DNA of 17,853 nt, from positions 1-17,853 of the forward strand of contig CAKPXW010000023.1 in assembly GCA_934202505.1 (NCBI GenBank), in the 5' to 3' direction. The notes under the pieces were generated by a model. It did not search any database. It had not been told where the DNA came from and saw only the letters and a program-made list of their open reading frames with translations. The translations under genes and the position numbers were made by a program. This DNA comes from an uncultured Bacilli bacterium (GTDB lineage: Bacteria; Bacillota_I; Bacilli_A; RFN20; CAG-631). Of the stretch, positions 15,520 to 17,853 are shown piece after piece. Every line of letters begins with the position of its first letter. Positions within the stretch are counted from its first letter, which is position 1.

Positions 15520-16118
15520 ATTTTTCAAATACAGCCAATGAATTTAGAAAATTTATCAATAAAGGAAATATATTTGATTTAGCTATAGGTATTATTATTG
15601 GTACAACTTTTACTGCTGTTGTAAATTCGTTAGCAAATGATATAATTTTACCATTAATATCTAGAGCTATAAATTTTGATATTTCTTCGGCTATGATAAT
15701 TTTAAAAGAAGCAGAAGTAGATGCTGATGGCAATATTATTAAAGCTGCTATTGAATTTAGGTATGGAAACTTTTTACAAAAATTTTTAAATTTTATCATT
15801 ATTGCATTAGCAATATTTACTGCTATAAAAATTGTTAATAAAATTAAAGATCTTTATATTAGACATCAAATTAGTTATGTAAAAAAACTTAGAAAAAAAA
15901 GACCAGATTGGTTTGATGAAAGCGATGAATATGGCAAGAAATTATATGAAAAATTAAAAAAAGAATACCCTCAATATTTTAAAGAAGAAATAAAATTAGA
16001 AAATGAAAATAATAAACCTGATATAAAAGAAGATTCACAAGTAACAATGATTAATCTTCTAAAAGAAATTAATGCAAATTTAGAAAATTTGAAACAAGAA
16101 GAAACAAAAATTAAATAA
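15516..16118 (+). CDS. mscL: large-conductance mechanosensitive channel with an extended C-terminal region
   Basis: Homopentameric membrane channel that opens under membrane tension and releases solutes during hypo-osmotic shock. The N-terminal helix and TM1 (FRKFINKGNIFDLAIGIIIG, 10-29, continuing to about 46) match MscL closely; TM2 is near 86-110, followed by a basic cluster. The periplasmic loop (50-83) is normal. The family is usually 120-150 aa; this one has 200. The C-terminal bundle helix seems present at the end (MINLLKEINANLENL, 178-192), so the extra residues (about 113-172, highly charged, with two Pro/Tyr/Trp-containing turns) are inserted between TM2 and that helix. It overlaps the HAD stop by 4 nt with a GGAGGATAT site inside the HAD gene, and ends at a strong terminator. 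Confidence 0.92.
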   Translation: MNFSNTANEFRKFINKGNIFDLAIGIIIGTTFTAVVNSLANDIILPLISRAINFDISSAMIILKEAEVDADGNIIKAAIEFRYGNFLQKFLNFIIIALAIFTAIKIVNKIKDLYIRHQISYVKKLRKKRPDWFDESDEYGKKLYEKLKKEYPQYFKEEIKLENENNKPDIKEDSQVTMINLLKEINANLENLKQEETKIK

Positions 16119-16140
16119 AAAGGCTCAAAGGCCTTTTTTT
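16117..16140. terminator. bidirectional terminator shared by mscL and the convergent lipoprotein gene
   Basis: AAAAAGGC (16117-16124) pairs with GCCTTTTT (16131-16138) around a 6-nt loop, with T-runs after it on both strands. The mscL stop (16116-16118) and the lipoprotein stop (16125-16127) both overlap the hairpin. Confidence 0.88.
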
Positions 16141-17261
16141 ACTTCTAATAATTTTGTATTGATATTAAAGGTAATTAAATAATTACTAGATACTTTTACT
16201 ATATAATTATTTCCTTTTTCATCAATTCCATAACTTATATCCCATCTATTATCTAAACGAATTCTTATTTCGTCTCCTTTATTAAGATAAAGTTCAACAC
16301 TGTAATTTTCACTACTATCTTTTAATAAAAGTATATCTTGTTCCCAATTGTTAAAAGAACCAATTAATCCATAAGATGATTTAGAAATTTTTAATATTAT
16401 TGAATCAGTTATTTGAACTTTAATAAAATAATCACCAGGTTCTTGAATTGTAATGATATGATTATCAGTATTAATCATATTATCGGTAATATCAATATAG
16501 TCAAACACTAAATTTTCATTATCATTTTTAGTAAAATATAACTCACTATTTTCTAATAAAGAAACACTTTTACAATAATAAGTAGAGTCTTGCTCTTTAC
16601 TTAAAGAAATAGCTTCATTATTATAATTGACCTTTATTGAAGTAATTATTTCTTCTTTAGGAAGCACATTACTAAAAATATCTTTTTCTTTAATTAATGC
16701 TATTCCATAATCATATTTGAGATTATCTTTATATTTAGCAAGCATTAAAGTATATGCACCAGGATTTCCAGTACATACAAAATTGTTTTTGGTTACAGTT
16801 ACTAAAGATGGTGTAATAATTTCAATATTTATAGATTTAGAATCATTAAGATATTGTTCGATTAACCAAGTAGAATCCGTTAAATCATGTTTAAAACTAC
16901 AAATGTTAAAAGTATAGGAATTATCGAAAAGTAATGCTTTATTATTAATAAAGACTTTTGTATATGAGTTTGTAACAGAACTTCCAAAGTACAAATCTTT
17001 AAAAGAAAAAAGTTGAATAATATTGTCGTTAAAAATGCTATCAGTATCTTCTTCTATCGGTAATACCTCCATTTTATTTAAATAAGATGGAGTGTTTGAG
17101 TTTGACTGAAGATTATTATTAAATAAAATTTGGTTATCACCAAGGACATGCCAAGAAAATTCTATGTTTTCCTTTGAATTTACTTTATTCTTGCTTTTGC
17201 CACAAGAAATACAACAAAAAACATTCAATAAAATAATGAAAACATAAAAAAACTTCTTCAT
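16125..17261 (-). CDS. lipoprotein of unknown function with carbohydrate-binding-like C-terminal domain
   Basis: 378 aa. The N-terminus has a Lys pair, a hydrophobic stretch and a lipobox-like CISC (17-20), so C20 is probably lipidated and the rest faces outward. I do not recognise the main part (30-295): beta-rich, Asn/Ser/Asp-rich, with two Ig-like strand patterns ending in PG-(A/D)-Y (167-170 and 275-278). The last 80 residues (298-374), with GSFNNWEQD, a KGDEIRIRLDNRWDISYG segment and a final beta strand, resemble the small beta domains of starch-binding SusE/SusF proteins and pullulanase-type binding modules. This suggests binding of an external glycan, but no enzyme domain is present. 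The ATG has GAGGTG 7 nt upstream. It has a consensus promoter and ends in TGA inside the shared terminator. Confidence 0.7.
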   Translation of the reverse strand: MKKFFYVFIILLNVFCCISCGKSKNKVNSKENIEFSWHVLGDNQILFNNNLQSNSNTPSYLNKMEVLPIEEDTDSIFNDNIIQLFSFKDLYFGSSVTNSYTKVFINNKALLFDNSYTFNICSFKHDLTDSTWLIEQYLNDSKSINIEIITPSLVTVTKNNFVCTGNPGAYTLMLAKYKDNLKYDYGIALIKEKDIFSNVLPKEEIITSIKVNYNNEAISLSKEQDSTYYCKSVSLLENSELYFTKNDNENLVFDYIDITDNMINTDNHIITIQEPGDYFIKVQITDSIILKISKSSYGLIGSFNNWEQDILLLKDSSENYSVELYLNKGDEIRIRLDNRWDISYGIDEKGNNYIVKVSSNYLITFNINTKLLEVKKGL

Positions 17262-17294
17262 AAGTGTACACCTCTAAGTTATAAACACATTTAC

Positions 17295-17323
17295 ATTATA
17301 GATGGAGTAAAAAGTCAAGTCAA
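17295..17323 (-). promoter_or_regulatory. sigma-A type promoter of the C-terminal-CBM-like lipoprotein gene
   Basis: On the minus strand TTGACT (complement of 17318-17323), 17-nt spacer, TATAAT (complement of 17295-17300). This is the closest match to consensus in the window. Confidence 0.85.
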
Positions 17324-17352
17324 TAAAAAAGTGCTCACATAAACGAGCACTT
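17324..17352 (-). terminator. terminator of the partial gene at the right edge
   Basis: AAGTGCTC (17329-17336) pairs with GAGCACTT (17345-17352), 8-nt loop; on the minus strand a T-run follows (complement of 17324-17330). It is just past the stop at 17370 and abuts the -35 box of the next gene. Confidence 0.9.
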
Positions 17353-17369
17353 AAATGACTAATTTTAAA

Positions 17370-17853
17370 TTACTTTTTAGTGTATCCACTTGTAGAAGGT
17401 AATTTAATTGAAGCTGAATATTTATAAGTTGTTTTAGCTGAATAATCATTTGATTTAACAGTTACTTTTGAAAGCTTATTATTTTTGATATAAGTAGTAG
17501 TTGTTGTTTTATTCTTTTCATCTTCTTTATCAACTGCAACACTTTCAATTGTCATAGATTTTTTGCCTGAAGAATAAGCAACTAAATCAGCAGATTTTTT
17601 ATCATCAGCTAATGATTCGTTAGCTTTAACTGCAGTAAGAATAGTGGTTTGTGCTATTGAAGTTGAAGTTAAAGCTCCAGCAAAAAGTAATGTTGTTGCA
17701 GTTTCCCATGCTCCATTAACAAGTTTATCTAATCCTGAAACCATTGTGTATGTTTTTGCTTGTACATCAAAATGATAGTAAATACCATCCTTTACTCCAA
17801 AATACTCTTCACTAATAGTTGTATCTCCACCATCAACTTGTTTAGTATAAGAA
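17370..17853 (-). CDS. C-terminal part of a probable exported protein, cut by the window edge
   Basis: The frame stays open from the stop at 17370 to the window end, giving 160 visible residues, so the Met at 17742-17744 is not the start. The upstream part reads as YYHFDVQAK and similar beta-prone segments. The rest includes a Lys/Thr/Ser-rich tract with a run of five Thr and ends STSGYTKK. No domain is recognised. Its composition and alternating polar/hydrophobic pattern resemble secreted or lipid-anchored proteins of such bacteria, but the signal peptide, if any, is outside the window. It is upstream of, and transcriptionally separate from, the lipoprotein gene, since a terminator and a promoter lie between. 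Confidence 0.65.
   Translation of the reverse strand, partial: SYTKQVDGGDTTISEEYFGVKDGIYYHFDVQAKTYTMVSGLDKLVNGAWETATTLLFAGALTSTSIAQTTILTAVKANESLADDKKSADLVAYSSGKKSMTIESVAVDKEDEKNKTTTTTYIKNNKLSKVTVKSNDYSAKTTYKYSASIKLPSTSGYTKK

Noticed and set aside
14905..16127. TGA read as tryptophan (Mycoplasma-type code)
   Set aside because: TGA closes the metallophosphatase, HAD and lipoprotein genes, twice in tight ATGA overlaps with a following start, and Trp is TGG in every gene read.

Overview
This is a strongly AT-rich window from a low-GC, Gram-positive-type bacterium, most likely Bacilli (Bacillota), perhaps one of the small-genome gut lineages near the Mollicutes. The evidence is the gene order tadA-dnaX-ybaB-recR, a small SRP RNA close to it, a T-box controlled asnS, AGGAGG ribosome binding sites and N-terminal lipoprotein signals. 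TGA appears to be a stop: two ATGA stop/start overlaps and one lipoprotein stop use it, and every Trp I can see in a real gene is TGG. The lineage is an inference from style and synteny only.

Layout. (1) 109-5444, minus strand: a large P-type cation ATPase with an unusual extracytoplasmic insertion, then an EF-G-like GTPase; each has its own transcription signals. (2) 5600-5686, plus strand: the small SRP RNA. (3) 5838-8483, minus strand: a multidomain lipoprotein with a glycerophosphodiesterase domain. It sits between the SRP RNA and tadA and is divergent from tadA. (4) 8564-11727, plus strand: tadA, dnaX, ybaB, recR, a conserved tRNA-editing, replication and repair cluster. (5) 11728-13427: a promoter, an asparagine-type T-box leader and asnS, closed by a terminator. 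(6) 13520-16118, plus strand: a YunD-like metallophosphatase, a HAD phosphatase and MscL, coupled by 4-base overlaps and ending in a bidirectional terminator. (7) 16125-17853, minus strand: a lipoprotein with a carbohydrate-binding-like C-terminus, and the 3' part of a second, probably exported, protein cut by the window edge.

Most of the content is housekeeping. The points of most interest are the roughly 190-residue outer insertion in the P-type ATPase, flanked by an 18-nt DNA repeat; a perfect 8-3-8 palindrome filling the spacer of that gene's promoter; the lipoprotein with an apparently dead second GDPD-like barrel; and an MscL with extra sequence between TM2 and its C-terminal helix. I found no CRISPR array, insertion sequence, tRNA or rRNA gene, phage gene or recognisable defence system. 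No gene-free stretch exceeds 300 bases; the longest, 11728-12004, is the T-box leader.
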